From Candidatus Poribacteria bacterium (GTDB lineage: Bacteria; Poribacteria; WGA-4E; WGA-3G): a stretch of DNA of 40,287 bases. Numbering within the stretch: position 1 is the first letter of the stretch; the number at the start of each line of letters is the position of its first letter. The DNA is taken from contig VXMD01000059.1 in NCBI GenBank assembly GCA_009841255.1, positions 1-40,287 on the forward strand, in the 5' to 3' direction. A model generated the notes under the pieces. It did not search any database. It was not told where the DNA came from and saw nothing but the letters and a program-made list of their open reading frames with translations. Positions 7,484 through 17,173 of the stretch are shown here, one piece after another. A program made the translations under genes and the position numbers.

Positions 7484-8728
7484 TTGGCGACACAAACTGA
7501 AATCAATACTTCTGAATCTGTAGAATCCGTTGAAACCTATGAATTCGAGCCTATTCAGGGCTATCCGATGCTCAACTGGAAAGGCAAACGTCCATTTGAG
7601 TCTACGCAATACTATCCTGCCCAACTCAAAGAAACCTATGGCGAGGAAGTTGACGATTGGCGAAACAAAATCTACTGGGGCGACAACTTGCAGGTGATGA
7701 GTCATCTTCTCAAGACCTATCGCGGCAAGATTAACCTGATTTACATTGATCCGCCATTTGACTCGAAGGCGGACTACAAGAAGAAGATAGAGTTGAAGGG
7801 TAAAAAGGTAGAGAACGATCGGACTGCGTTTGAAGAGAAGCAGTATACCGACATCTGGACGAATGATGAATATATACAATTCATGTATGAGCGGCTAATT
7901 TTAATGAAGGAACTGTTAGCAGATAATGGCTCAATCTACGTACATTGTGACTGGCGGATGAATAGTTACCTCCAATTAGTTTTAGATGAGGTGTTTGGGA
8001 AAAGTAATTTTCTTAACTTGGTAACATGGAGGCGACAAATTGTCCGAGGAATGAAAACGCATGCCCAATTCATGCCGTTTAGTTCGGATTATATTTATCT
8101 CTATACAAAAAACAAGGACAATGCAATTTGGAACAAAATAGAAAAGATTAATGCTATCTCATTGGAAGAGGCGGAACGAAAATACAAAAAGGATGATAAA
8201 GATTTCTTCGCAACTTCCGACCCAGGGACATACTCTGACGAGAGCATCATTAAACTCTATGAAGAAGGACGCATTTATGTCACACGCGGTGGAAAACTTT
8301 TGATTAAGGATGGCAAGGTGTCGGTAACAGTAGGTAAAATCAGGATCAAGTATCACCGAGAAACTGTTGGTGATAAAGTTCTTGAGAAGACAGTTGTTGA
8401 TAATATATGGGATGATATTCCTGGGTTAGGTGTTAATCCGAACGAATATCTTGATTATCCCACCCAGAAGCCAGAAGCCCTGCTTGAACGCATTATCAAA
8501 GCCTCATCCAATCCGGGTGCCCTCGTCTTCGACTGTTTTATGGGCAGTGGCACCACACAAGCGGTTGCGATGAAGTTGGGGCGTCGTTTCATCGGAGCGG
8601 ATATCAACCTCGGAGCGATGGAAATTACCTCGAAACGTCTCAAACATCTCAGCACAGAAATTTTGGAGGATAATACTTATCGTTTGTCAAGCGAGGGGGG
8701 GGCAACCTCTTGTCTATACAGGCTTTGA
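7484..8728 (+). CDS. mod: Type III DNA-adenine methyltransferase Mod, first copy (N-terminal part)
   Basis: Beta-class N6-adenine methyltransferase of a Type III system. Catalytic motif IV DPPF is at 89-92 and the SAM-binding motif [10 protein letters not shown] at about 350-358, in the beta-class order, with a variable target-recognition region between (about 185-325). The TTG start at 7484 is fixed by AAGGAG 8 nt upstream and by the parallel TTG start of the second mod. The frame ends at 8726-8728, 24 nt after a G8 run; the same protein continues in the next frame (8703-9407). With seven G the frame would read straight through to give about 640 residues, comparable to the intact 592-residue second copy. 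This is either an OFF phase of a switchable gene or a sequencing slip. Confidence 0.9.
   Translation: MATQTEINTSESVESVETYEFEPIQGYPMLNWKGKRPFESTQYYPAQLKETYGEEVDDWRNKIYWGDNLQVMSHLLKTYRGKINLIYIDPPFDSKADYKKKIELKGKKVENDRTAFEEKQYTDIWTNDEYIQFMYERLILMKELLADNGSIYVHCDWRMNSYLQLVLDEVFGKSNFLNLVTWRRQIVRGMKTHAQFMPFSSDYIYLYTKNKDNAIWNKIEKINAISLEEAERKYKKDDKDFFATSDPGTYSDESIIKLYEEGRIYVTRGGKLLIKDGKVSVTVGKIRIKYHRETVGDKVLEKTVVDNIWDDIPGLGVNPNEYLDYPTQKPEALLERIIKASSNPGALVFDCFMGSGTTQAVAMKLGRRFIGADINLGAMEITSKRLKHLSTEILEDNTYRLSSEGGATSCLYRL
8695..8702 (+). promoter_or_regulatory. G8 homopolymer at the mod frameshift (putative phase switch)
   Basis: Eight consecutive G lie exactly where the first mod changes frame. Removing one G (or adding two) joins the two frames, giving [12 protein letters not shown], which lines up with the same position in the second mod (...CYTGFE). 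Slipped-strand variation at homopolymers is a known way of switching Type III mod genes. Confidence 0.65.
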
Positions 8729-9407
8729 GGTTTACAACGTCAACCACTATGACGTATTCCGCAATCCTGTTGAAGCGAAGAAACTCCTCATCGAAGCTTT
8801 GGAGATTCAGGAGTTTCCTGCGGGTGGGATCTACGATGGCGAAAAAGATGGTCGCATGGTCAAGATCATGCCGATCAATCGGATTGCAACCCGTGCAGAT
8901 CTCAACGAGTTGATTGCTGGCTTTAACTATAGGGCATTTCAGAAGCGTCAGGAGGAACACCCCACGCGTCCGGTTGAAAAGTTATTGCTCGTCTGTATGG
9001 GACACGAACCCGACCTCGCTGCTGCCCTGCAAAACGAAGTGTCTCATAAACTTGACATAGAAGTGATGGACATCCTGCGGGATAAATCCCAATTGGAGTT
9101 CAAGCGCGAGTCCGAAGCGAGGATCGTCCGCCGCGATGGACAATTGGTCATAGAGCAGTTCTACCCGATGAACCTGCTCCAGAAGTTGAGCCTGATGCAG
9201 GAGAACGTTGAGGATTGGCGAGAGTTAGTCGAGTCCGTGAAAGTCGACTTTAACTACGACGGTGCCGTGTTGAACCCGTCAGAGGTCGATCTACCGGAGG
9301 ATGATGAATTCGTCAAGGGGGTGTACCCGATCCCCGAAGACGCCGGCACAATTCGGGTAAAAATCACAGATCTGTTGTCGGAATCTTTGGAGGTGACAGT
9401 GAAATAA
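8703..9407 (+). CDS. mod: Type III Mod, first copy (C-terminal part, shifted frame)
   Basis: Continuation of the first Mod in the +1 frame after the G8 tract. It starts with [22 protein letters not shown] and runs to VTVK and a TAA. It aligns residue for residue with the last 220 or so residues of the second Mod, sharing [27 protein letters not shown] and [19 protein letters not shown]. An ATG at 8799 lies inside it, but no good ribosome binding site precedes that ATG, so independent translation is doubtful. The C-terminal domain of Type III Mod normally contacts Res and the partner Mod subunit, so loss of this part should prevent complex assembly. Confidence 0.85.
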   Translation, partial: QPLVYTGFEVYNVNHYDVFRNPVEAKKLLIEALEIQEFPAGGIYDGEKDGRMVKIMPINRIATRADLNELIAGFNYRAFQKRQEEHPTRPVEKLLLVCMGHEPDLAAALQNEVSHKLDIEVMDILRDKSQLEFKRESEARIVRRDGQLVIEQFYPMNLLQKLSLMQENVEDWRELVESVKVDFNYDGAVLNPSEVDLPEDDEFVKGVYPIPEDAGTIRVKITDLLSESLEVTVK

Positions 9408-9458
9408 CCCCTCAGATGAAGATAATCAATTGGTCTGTGCAAAATATGGAGGTATCTT

Positions 9459-11237
9459 TTGACAACACAGACCGATGAGACCTATGAATTCGATCCGATT
9501 CGGGGTTATCCGATGCTCAACTGGAAGGGCAAACGCCCATTCCAGTCTACGCAATACCATCCCGCTCAGTTAAAAGAGACGTATGGTGAGGAAGTAGAGG
9601 GGTGGAACAACAAAATCTACTGGGGTGATAACTTGCAGGTGATGAGTCATCTGCTCAAGACGTATCGACGCAAAATTGACTTGATTTACATTGATCCCCC
9701 GTTTGACTCGAAGGCGGAGTATAAGAAAGGGATAGCACTGGGGGGTGAAGAAATAGAGAACGATCGGACGGCTTTTGAAGAGAAACAGTATACCGACATC
9801 TGGACGAATGATGAGTATCTGCAGTTCATGTATGAGCGGCTGGTTTTGATGAAGGAACTGTTAGCGGATGATGGCTCAATTTACCTTCACTGTGACCCAA
9901 ATAAGAGCCATTACCTGAAGGTGCTCATGGATACTGAGATATTTAATAAAGATCTATTTCGGAATGAGGTTGTATGGTTTAAAGGTTATCGTGGAACACC
10001 AAGAAGAAATAGGTATCAACAGGAGCACGATATCATTCTTTTTTACTCTAAAAGCAAGGATTACGTATGGAACGACATATATGGTGAATATAAAGATACT
10101 AATCTAAAACGATATAACAAAGTTGATGAGGAAGGTAAGCGATATGCCCTCATCAAAAGGGTGAGAACAACTGGAGAGGTTTATTATGGAAAGACTTATC
10201 CGAAAGGGAAACTTCAAGGAGATGTTATTGAAATACCGGTTATGGCTTCAACAGACTCAGAGCGTCTCGACTACCCTACCCAAAAACCCGAAACCCTCAT
10301 AGAACGTATCATCAAAGCCTCATCCAATCCAGGGGACCTGGTTTTCGACTGTTTCATGGGGAGTGGTACGACGCAGGCGGTTGCGATGAAATTAGGTCGC
10401 CGTTTCATCGGAGCAGACATCAACCTTGGAGCAGTGGAAACCACTACGAAACGTCTCCTCAGTCTTGCAGCTGAGGTTCAAAAAGCAAGGGCTCAATCTG
10501 AAATTAGCAGCCAAGAGGAGGGGTCAGCAGATTCTCAGACCTGCTATACAGGTTTTGAAGTCTATAACGTCAACCACTACGATGTATTCCGAAATCCCGT
10601 TGAGGCAGAAGCACTGCTCATAGAGGCATTAGAGATTCAACCGCTTCCCACCGGTAGCATTTACGACGGCGAAAAAGAGGGTCGCATGGTGAAACTCATG
10701 CCGATCAACCGGATTGCGACCCGTGCGGACCTCAATGACCTTATCTTTGGTTTTGACAATAAAGTATTTCAGCGGCGGGAAGAAGAACACCCGACGCGTC
10801 CGGTTGAAAAACTGTTGCTTGTCTGCATGGGACATGAACCCGACCTCGCCGCTGCCCTGCAAAACGAAGTCGCGTTCGCTCTTGACATAGAAGTGATAGA
10901 CATCCTACGGGACAAGTCCAATTTAGAGTTCAGACGCGAATCCGAAGCGGAGATCGTCCGCCGCAACGGGCAACTGATTATAGAGCAGTTCTACCCAATG
11001 AACCTGCTCCAAAAGTTGAGCCTGATGAAAGAGAACGTTGAAAACTGGAAAGAGTTAGTCGAGTCCGTGAAGATTGACTTCAACTACGACGGTGCCGTGT
11101 TGAACCCGTCGCTGGTCGATCTGTCGGATGGCGATAAATTCGTTAAAGGCACTTATCCGATACCAACGGATGCCGGGGCAACCCGAGTGAAAATCACGGA
11201 TCTGCTGTCGGAGTCTTTAGAAATGACAGTAGAATAA
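9459..11237 (+). CDS. mod: Type III DNA-adenine methyltransferase Mod, second copy (intact)
   Basis: A 592-residue beta-class adenine methyltransferase. DPPF lies at 79-82 and DCFMGSGTT at about 297-305. A TTG start at 9459 is preceded by GGAGG 6 nt upstream. The first 180 and last 330 residues closely match the first mod at protein and DNA level, while the central region (about 175-285) differs, so the two enzymes should recognise different target sites. It provides the DNA-recognition and protective methylation subunit for the Res protein downstream. Its TAA stop codon is also the first three bases of the MITE at 11235-11400, so that element inserted at, or replaced, the gene's end. Confidence 0.92.
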   Translation: MTTQTDETYEFDPIRGYPMLNWKGKRPFQSTQYHPAQLKETYGEEVEGWNNKIYWGDNLQVMSHLLKTYRRKIDLIYIDPPFDSKAEYKKGIALGGEEIENDRTAFEEKQYTDIWTNDEYLQFMYERLVLMKELLADDGSIYLHCDPNKSHYLKVLMDTEIFNKDLFRNEVVWFKGYRGTPRRNRYQQEHDIILFYSKSKDYVWNDIYGEYKDTNLKRYNKVDEEGKRYALIKRVRTTGEVYYGKTYPKGKLQGDVIEIPVMASTDSERLDYPTQKPETLIERIIKASSNPGDLVFDCFMGSGTTQAVAMKLGRRFIGADINLGAVETTTKRLLSLAAEVQKARAQSEISSQEEGSADSQTCYTGFEVYNVNHYDVFRNPVEAEALLIEALEIQPLPTGSIYDGEKEGRMVKLMPINRIATRADLNDLIFGFDNKVFQRREEEHPTRPVEKLLLVCMGHEPDLAAALQNEVAFALDIEVIDILRDKSNLEFRRESEAEIVRRNGQLIIEQFYPMNLLQKLSLMKENVENWKELVESVKIDFNYDGAVLNPSLVDLSDGDKFVKGTYPIPTDAGATRVKITDLLSESLEMTVE

Positions 11238-11400
11238 CCTAAGTTGCTACCCAATCGGTCTTGGATGTTTAAACACAGATTTTTCGAGTAAAACTTCTCT
11301 TTACACCCCGTAGGGGTGTTATGTCTATAGAAAATAGAGCATTCAAGAAGCCGCACCCCGTAGGGGTGCTATATAAATAAAAAAGTGGCAACTTGGGTTA
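11235..11400. mobile_element. 166-bp MITE-like element, copy B
   Basis: The terminal repeats TAACCTAAGTTGCTAC (11235-11250) and GTGGCAACTTGGGTTA (11385-11400) enclose two CACCCCGTAGGGGTG palindromes, one followed by ATGTCTATAG. The element fills the gap between mod and res and would sit in their shared transcript. Copy A at 3083 has the same length. Confidence 0.8.
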
Positions 11401-11424
11401 AAATAATAAGTCAGAGGAGAGAAA

Positions 11425-14124
11425 ATGGCGCGAACAAAACGAAACCGAATTAACCTCGATTTTGCTTTTTTTACCTACCTCCGCATCTTTTATGCCGAGA
11501 ATCGCGGTCGGATTCGCAACCATTTCCGGGATCTGTCCAAGAAATTCCTCGATTTCAACGATCCAGAGTCAGGCGCGTTTTTGCGGAAGCCGCAGTTTGA
11601 AGCGTTAGAGATGTACGTCTTCCTCAAGGAATACCTGAACAATCGGTACGTTCACCAAATATTCACCGACTGGCATGAAAAGCAAAACGGGTTTGAAGCT
11701 CGGTCGAATCTCGGTGTCGAGCAACTTGGGTTGTTCGGCGATCTGGATGAGACACAATATCGACAAGTCTTCAATTATATCCGCCAATCGGGAGTGCGCA
11801 GTTACCCAAACTACATCTTCGCGCTCCCGATGGGAACCGGTAAAACGATTCTCATGGCGACCTGTATCTTCTACGAGTTCCTGCTCGCCAACAAGTTCCC
11901 AAAAGACCCGAAGTATTGCCATAATGCCTTGGTATTCGCGCCCGATAAAACCGTCTTGCAATCGCTCAAAGAGATCCAGACCTTTGACATGGGGCGTGTC
12001 GTGCCGTCTGAATACGTCAGTTTCCTATCAAGTCATATCCGGTTCCACTTCCTTGATGAAGCAGGGACTGCCCTCTCAACGATGGACCGTTCGCTGTTTA
12101 ACGTCATCATCTCCAACACCCAGAAGATTATCCTCAAAAAGCAGCACACCGAGAGAAGCGCGAGTGAGCGCCTGTTTCAGAGCGGACAGCCGACCTATGA
12201 ACCCGGGAGCGTCTATGACGAAGCCGCCGACCTCTATGGCTTTGATACGCCTGAAGACGAGATCGAATTGACGACCAACCAGCGTTTCCAAAAATTGACG
12301 CGACTTGAGCAACTCGGTATCTTCGTTGATGAGGCACATCACGCCTTCGGTAGCAAGTTAGCAACCGACATGGGACTTAAGAAATCAAAGACCAGTCTCC
12401 GGCTTACGATTGATGAACTGGCAACCAGTTTGAAACGCGCCGGAACCCGTGTCTGTGCTTGCTATAATTTTACAGGCACGCCTTACGTTGGGCAGCAGGT
12501 GCTCCCTGAAGTCGTCTACGGCTATGAATTGAAAGAAGCGATCGACAAAGCGTTCCTCAAAAAAGTGATGCTCCACAGTTACACCAACCCGCGAAGTGCG
12601 GAGTTTGTCAAACTAACTGTTAAGCATTTCTGGGAGAACCATGGCGAGCAGCGTCACGAAGGCATGCTGCCGAAACTCGCCCTCTTTGCCGCGACAATCG
12701 ACGAGTTACAAAACGAACTCCGTCCTGCCGTCGAATCCGCATTGAGCGATCTCGGTGTCCCAACCTCTCGTATCCTCGTCAATGTCGGTAATGACAAGTT
12801 GACTACCAACGATGACCTGCGTGAGTTCATCAACTTGGATACCGCCAGATCCGAGAAACAGTTTATCCTCTTAGTGAATAAAGGGAAGGAGGGATGGAAC
12901 TGTCGATCGCTGTTTGGTGTAGCACTTTACCGCAAGCCGAGATCGAAAATCTTTGTCTTACAAGCGAGTATGCGATGTTTACGTCAGATTGGCGAGGGAC
13001 AGCAGACAGGACACATCTACCTCTCAAAAGAAAACACAGAGATTCTAGATGACGAGCTGCAACAGAACTTCCGCGTCAGTCTTGAGGAGGTCCGCAATAT
13101 CGGTGTAGAGAAACGCGATTACGAAGTGCGGGTCAAAAAGCCTCCGATAAAAGTGAAGCTCCAGCGTGTCCGAAGAATGTATCAACTGGTGGAAAAGCCC
13201 CCGCAAGACGGTCTCTGTTTAGAGCTCGATCAGGCAGACACAGAGAAATATCGTATTGAATATGAGCAACGCGAAGGGCTCTCCGCGTCGCAGTCGGTTT
13301 CAACGGAAGATGTAACCGCGTACAGAGAAAAACGCGAATTCAGTCAGTTGACGCTATGTGCGGAGATCGCCCGCTACCTGAATCACTCGCCCTTAGAAAT
13401 AGAGGGTATCCTGACGAACACACAGGAAGGGATGGCGAAGATCCTCCAGCACGTCAACGCCTTCAATGAACTGATCTATGACTGGATTGTTCCGCGTCTT
13501 TTTGAGACCCTGTATGATCTGAGGGAATTTGAACACCATGAGCCTGAGGAGATTGAACTCGTCAAAGAACCAGAAGATGGATATTATCAAGTTCGAGCAA
13601 CCGAGAACCCAGTAGCCAATGAATCTCAACACCACGCATCTGAGAGTACCGGACTCATCAGAGAGGCAGAAGGCGAATTCTACCAAGTTGGAGCAACCCA
13701 GAACTTAGTGGCTAAAGAGACCGATACCGAATGGCGCAATTACAGACACAAGAGTTTTCATCTGGATACCTATGTTTTTGACTCCCAGCCTGAACGCAAA
13801 TTGTTCTGGTATCTGTTGAGGGAAGAGAACGTAAAAGAGATTTATTTCACAGGGATGCTAACGCATGGACAATCGGATTTCTACATCCAGTATATTGACC
13901 CAGAATCCCACTCCGTCAGACGATATTATCCTGATTTCCTGATGCAGAGAGAGGATGACTCGTGGGTAATTGTGGAGGTGAAGGGCGATAACATGATCGA
14001 TGATCAGATAGTGCAAGCAAAAGCAGCAGCCACGGAGCAAAAAGCAAACGCCAGTGATATGTCATATAAGATTATCAAAGGCAGCGACGCACAGGCGGGA
14101 CGGTATCAAGCATTATTGGAGTAA
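11425..14124 (+). CDS. res: Type III restriction enzyme Res subunit (helicase-nuclease)
   Basis: An 899-residue superfamily 2 translocase-nuclease. Walker A PMGTGKT is at 135-141, motif II DEAH at 302-305, FTGTPYVG (motif III) near 350 and a helicase C-terminal segment with KGKEGWNCRSLFGVAL and QASMRCLRQIGEG. The C-terminal nuclease carries YYPDF (P836-D837) and E851-V-K853, a PD-(D/E)XK site. Res cuts DNA after translocation when Mod finds unmodified sites. The ATG at 11425 has AGGAG about 7 nt upstream. Between helicase and nuclease lies a duplicated segment, EPEDGYYQVRATENPVA followed about 45 residues later by EAEGEFYQVGATQNLVA, which may be a duplicated linker. It is separated from mod by MITE copy B. 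Confidence 0.93.
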   Translation: MARTKRNRINLDFAFFTYLRIFYAENRGRIRNHFRDLSKKFLDFNDPESGAFLRKPQFEALEMYVFLKEYLNNRYVHQIFTDWHEKQNGFEARSNLGVEQLGLFGDLDETQYRQVFNYIRQSGVRSYPNYIFALPMGTGKTILMATCIFYEFLLANKFPKDPKYCHNALVFAPDKTVLQSLKEIQTFDMGRVVPSEYVSFLSSHIRFHFLDEAGTALSTMDRSLFNVIISNTQKIILKKQHTERSASERLFQSGQPTYEPGSVYDEAADLYGFDTPEDEIELTTNQRFQKLTRLEQLGIFVDEAHHAFGSKLATDMGLKKSKTSLRLTIDELATSLKRAGTRVCACYNFTGTPYVGQQVLPEVVYGYELKEAIDKAFLKKVMLHSYTNPRSAEFVKLTVKHFWENHGEQRHEGMLPKLALFAATIDELQNELRPAVESALSDLGVPTSRILVNVGNDKLTTNDDLREFINLDTARSEKQFILLVNKGKEGWNCRSLFGVALYRKPRSKIFVLQASMRCLRQIGEGQQTGHIYLSKENTEILDDELQQNFRVSLEEVRNIGVEKRDYEVRVKKPPIKVKLQRVRRMYQLVEKPPQDGLCLELDQADTEKYRIEYEQREGLSASQSVSTEDVTAYREKREFSQLTLCAEIARYLNHSPLEIEGILTNTQEGMAKILQHVNAFNELIYDWIVPRLFETLYDLREFEHHEPEEIELVKEPEDGYYQVRATENPVANESQHHASESTGLIREAEGEFYQVGATQNLVAKETDTEWRNYRHKSFHLDTYVFDSQPERKLFWYLLREENVKEIYFTGMLTHGQSDFYIQYIDPESHSVRRYYPDFLMQREDDSWVIVEVKGDNMIDDQIVQAKAAATEQKANASDMSYKIIKGSDAQAGRYQALLE

Positions 14125-14191
14125 GTGTATCGCTATCTTACGTTGTTGGGAGTAGAGCAATCTGAAGTTCAGCTTGAAAAGAAGATTGAAA

Positions 14192-15211
14192 ATGAAACAC
14201 TATATACTATATTTGAGTTGTATGAGTTTGTTCCTTGTTAGTGGTATTGTCTACGCGCACTCAGGTGGGACGGATGCGAATGGTGGACACTTCAATCATA
14301 AAACAGGAGAGTATCATTCTCACGACTCAGGGGGTATAGAGTTTTTTTTGGTTCTACTCGGGATTGTTATTCTATTTGTTGTAATTCAGTTTTTGAAGGA
14401 ATCTAACGGTAAGAGGCAAGGACCACCACAACATAGATCGTCTCGCTCACAGTCAACACTTAATCTACCACAGCGATCCTCGACATTGCCTGTCAACACA
14501 CCTGAGTTGCATTCTGCCCCGGTGTCACCGATCCCTCGCGTGGAGTCTCAACCCTTCAATTATCAGGCAAGATGGTGGCGAGAACGTTCGGAGTGGTATC
14601 GGAATGAAAAAGGCTGGACGTGTGAAGAATGTCAGATTTGTTTAGAGTCCGATCCACAATACTTGCATACACATCACATTCACGGCACCCAACATAACGA
14701 TCCCAAATATCTGAAGGCACTCTGTATTGGTTGCCATTCAGAGCAACCGGGGAATCACGGACGCTTGAAACAGGAACCGGACTATCACAAGTTTATGCGG
14801 AAGTACGGACAAGAATGGAGGTTGTCAACGAGCAAAAGAGATAATGTTCAGTGGGCAGATAATACCGTTTCTCATAGGCATCCTCTTTACCCGCCTCAGT
14901 CAAACAGATCGAAAAAGCCAAATGAGGTATTGCTTTCTAAAGAAAAATATCAATTTGAAGGAAAACCTCTCACATCAGACATCGTAGAAAATATCCTCTT
15001 TCGGTGCTCGGAGCGAGAAGATTCCCCTTACTTTACCATACGAGAATGGTCAGAATATGTGAGAACTTACCATGAAGAACGCGGCGGATTACCTATGCGG
15101 GGGAATTTACCCAACATCGTAGGCACATCTCTCATTTCTTTGAATAGAAAAGGTCGCGCGCGTCAAAAATTTTCACCGCGTAATTCGAGTGGTGTATGGA
15201 AAATATTTTAG
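14192..15211 (+). CDS. Membrane-tethered YHYH-motif HNH endonuclease
   Basis: A 339-residue protein from the ATG at 14192; a TTG at 14174 would hide the signal peptide. Residues 1-22 form a signal peptide ending VYA. Residues 23-44 (HSGGTDANGGH...GEYHSH) match the small His-rich YHYH-type domain. Residues 49-68 form a transmembrane helix, then a basic/Pro-rich linker. Residues 126-205 are a zinc-type HNH nuclease: CEEC (144-147), LHTHHIHG and LKALCIGCHSEQ (C178, C181, H182). The predicted topology is a periplasmic His-rich domain with the HNH in the cytoplasm. The HNH core closely resembles that of the ZorE-type protein at 17944-18774. The gene ends 43 nt before zorA, suggesting one operon. 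A conserved helical tail (about 255-339) is of unknown role. Confidence 0.8.
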   Translation: MKHYILYLSCMSLFLVSGIVYAHSGGTDANGGHFNHKTGEYHSHDSGGIEFFLVLLGIVILFVVIQFLKESNGKRQGPPQHRSSRSQSTLNLPQRSSTLPVNTPELHSAPVSPIPRVESQPFNYQARWWRERSEWYRNEKGWTCEECQICLESDPQYLHTHHIHGTQHNDPKYLKALCIGCHSEQPGNHGRLKQEPDYHKFMRKYGQEWRLSTSKRDNVQWADNTVSHRHPLYPPQSNRSKKPNEVLLSKEKYQFEGKPLTSDIVENILFRCSEREDSPYFTIREWSEYVRTYHEERGGLPMRGNLPNIVGTSLISLNRKGRARQKFSPRNSSGVWKIF

Positions 15212-15254
15212 ATTTCTGTTCAGATAGAATGTGAGTACTACCTAAAGGGGGTTT

Positions 15255-17156
15255 ATGCGGAAAAATATCTTGAGCATTTTGGTGCCGTCAGGCACTGCTA
15301 TTCTTTTTGTTTTGATAGCTTGGTTTTGGATTCCGGATTCTTTTCAAGAGGGATATGAGTTTACACGTGGATATGTCGTTTCCCAGATTATTGTGGGTGG
15401 GTTTGCCTTTGGTATTTTATGGAGGATTCAAGGTTGGTATACACATACCAATACGGTTGCTTCAATTTTAACGATTATCGGTGTTTTTGGAACTTTTCTG
15501 GGGATTTTCATCGGGCTCCAGGCTTTCGATATCCAGAATATTGAAGCGAGTATTTCAAAGTTATTAGAGGCACTCAAACTTGCTTTCTTGACCTCGCTTG
15601 TGGGAATCGGATCAGCCGTTCTTTTGAAAGGTCTGGTAGCACCACTATTTCAGATGTTTCAAAAAGGTAGAAACCCGATCGAAGTAGAACGCGATCAGTT
15701 TATGAACGCTTTAAGGAGCATAGAAACATCTGGAGAAATGAACCTTCGCGCACAATTGCTGAAATTAGATACAACAGTCAAAAACGAAGGGAGCGCAACG
15801 CGGGAAACTTTGAGCAACATTGGAACACATCTTGCTGGTATTCATGTCTCTCTTACCGAAGAAGACGGCACGACACTTAAACAACTGCATCATTTAACAG
15901 CAACCTTTTCAAACAAATATGATGAATTGATTCAATTACAAACGCAGCAGAACCGTCAAATTCAGGAGAGACTCAATGGTATACGGGAGGCACTCATCGG
16001 CGAAGATGAAAGCACGGTTTTTACGCAGTTGCAGGAATTGACTTCAACTGTTTCCGAGAAAGTTGGTGAAATTGCAGCAAAAGTGGGAGAAGTTGCCACT
16101 GGGCAACTGATTGAGGCACTTAGGGAGGTTATCAGGGATTTCAATAAGAATCTCACCGAGCAATTTGGTGAAAACTTCAAACAGTTAAACGAAGCGGTTG
16201 GAAAAACTGTAGAGTGGCAGGAACAATACCGTCAACAGATGGATGAACTTGCCAAAGAATTTAGGATAGCAGCCGAAAGCGTTGAGCAGTCGCGCATCGC
16301 GTTAGCCTCAGTCGCCCAGTCATTAATGACGATTGAGGATCAAAGTGAAAGTCTCGTTTCTATTGCTGAAAAACTGGATCCGATCCTTCATACTTTAAAT
16401 GATCAGTTAGAGGCATTCAGCGAGTTGCATCAGAAAGCACATGAAGCATTTCCACTTATCGAGGATCGCTTGAACGATCTCACTATTGGATTTTCGGATA
16501 CAGTGAAGACAGTAATTGCCGATTCTCATGCCAGTATGGAAGCACAACGCGCTGCCTTAGAAACACAAGTAGAGCAGCTTCAGAAGAGCACACGCGATAC
16601 TAACCAACACGTTATCGAGCTGACAGCGAATTTTTCAGATACCGTCAAAACATCTATTGATGCGTCTCAGGATAGCATGCGTCAACAACGTGAGATATTA
16701 ACGAACCAATTACAGCAGCTGCAAACTGCGATGGTGACCTCTAATCAGCAAGTCCACCAGACGATAGATAATATCAGAGATCGTCTTGATGATGTGTTTG
16801 AGAGAAGCGCGAATCATATTGTCCAGGTAACAACAAGTTTCACCCAAAATCTTACCCAGGACATGCAAAATATTTTAAAGAATCAGGCACTTGAACTTAG
16901 CAACATAGTTGAAAGGAACAGGGAGGATATAGAAAATCATATCAACGCCTTGCATAGTGATCTTCGGAAAGAAGTTAATATGCTGAATGAGTCTCTGGAG
17001 AAAGAATTGACGACTTCCTTACAAACGCTTTCAGGTCATTTTGAAAGCCTTTCTAACGGTTTTGTTAATAATTATGGGGAATTAACTGGGTCTTACACCC
17101 AAGTACTTACAGCGCTTCAACAGCTTGTTGAAGCGAGCCGTCCAGGGCTTAGATAG
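15255..17156 (+). CDS. zorA: ZorA-like MotA/ExbB-family channel with long coiled-coil tail
   Basis: A 633-residue protein with predicted membrane helices at about 8-26, 41-58, 68-88 and 107-130. The MotA/TolQ/ExbB signature is seen as GVFGTFLGIFIGL followed by LKLAFLTSLVGIGSAVLL. The remaining 490 or so residues are a helical, Gln/Glu-rich coiled coil. This combination, next to a MotB/OmpA partner, is the hallmark of ZorA of the Zorya anti-phage system, where ZorA5ZorB2 forms a proton-driven inner-membrane motor with an intracellular tail. AGGGGG is positioned about 6 nt upstream of the ATG. The assignment rests on architecture and neighbours; ordinary MotA and ExbB lack such a tail. Confidence 0.85.
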   Translation: MRKNILSILVPSGTAILFVLIAWFWIPDSFQEGYEFTRGYVVSQIIVGGFAFGILWRIQGWYTHTNTVASILTIIGVFGTFLGIFIGLQAFDIQNIEASISKLLEALKLAFLTSLVGIGSAVLLKGLVAPLFQMFQKGRNPIEVERDQFMNALRSIETSGEMNLRAQLLKLDTTVKNEGSATRETLSNIGTHLAGIHVSLTEEDGTTLKQLHHLTATFSNKYDELIQLQTQQNRQIQERLNGIREALIGEDESTVFTQLQELTSTVSEKVGEIAAKVGEVATGQLIEALREVIRDFNKNLTEQFGENFKQLNEAVGKTVEWQEQYRQQMDELAKEFRIAAESVEQSRIALASVAQSLMTIEDQSESLVSIAEKLDPILHTLNDQLEAFSELHQKAHEAFPLIEDRLNDLTIGFSDTVKTVIADSHASMEAQRAALETQVEQLQKSTRDTNQHVIELTANFSDTVKTSIDASQDSMRQQREILTNQLQQLQTAMVTSNQQVHQTIDNIRDRLDDVFERSANHIVQVTTSFTQNLTQDMQNILKNQALELSNIVERNREDIENHINALHSDLRKEVNMLNESLEKELTTSLQTLSGHFESLSNGFVNNYGELTGSYTQVLTALQQLVEASRPGLR

Positions 17157-17173
17157 ATGGAAGGGCTTGATAG

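Noticed and set aside
4488-14124. BREX or DISARM system
   Set aside because: There is no PglZ, BrxC/L or DrmA/B; the two beta-class Mods and a Res with DEAH and PD-ExK motifs fit Type III restriction.
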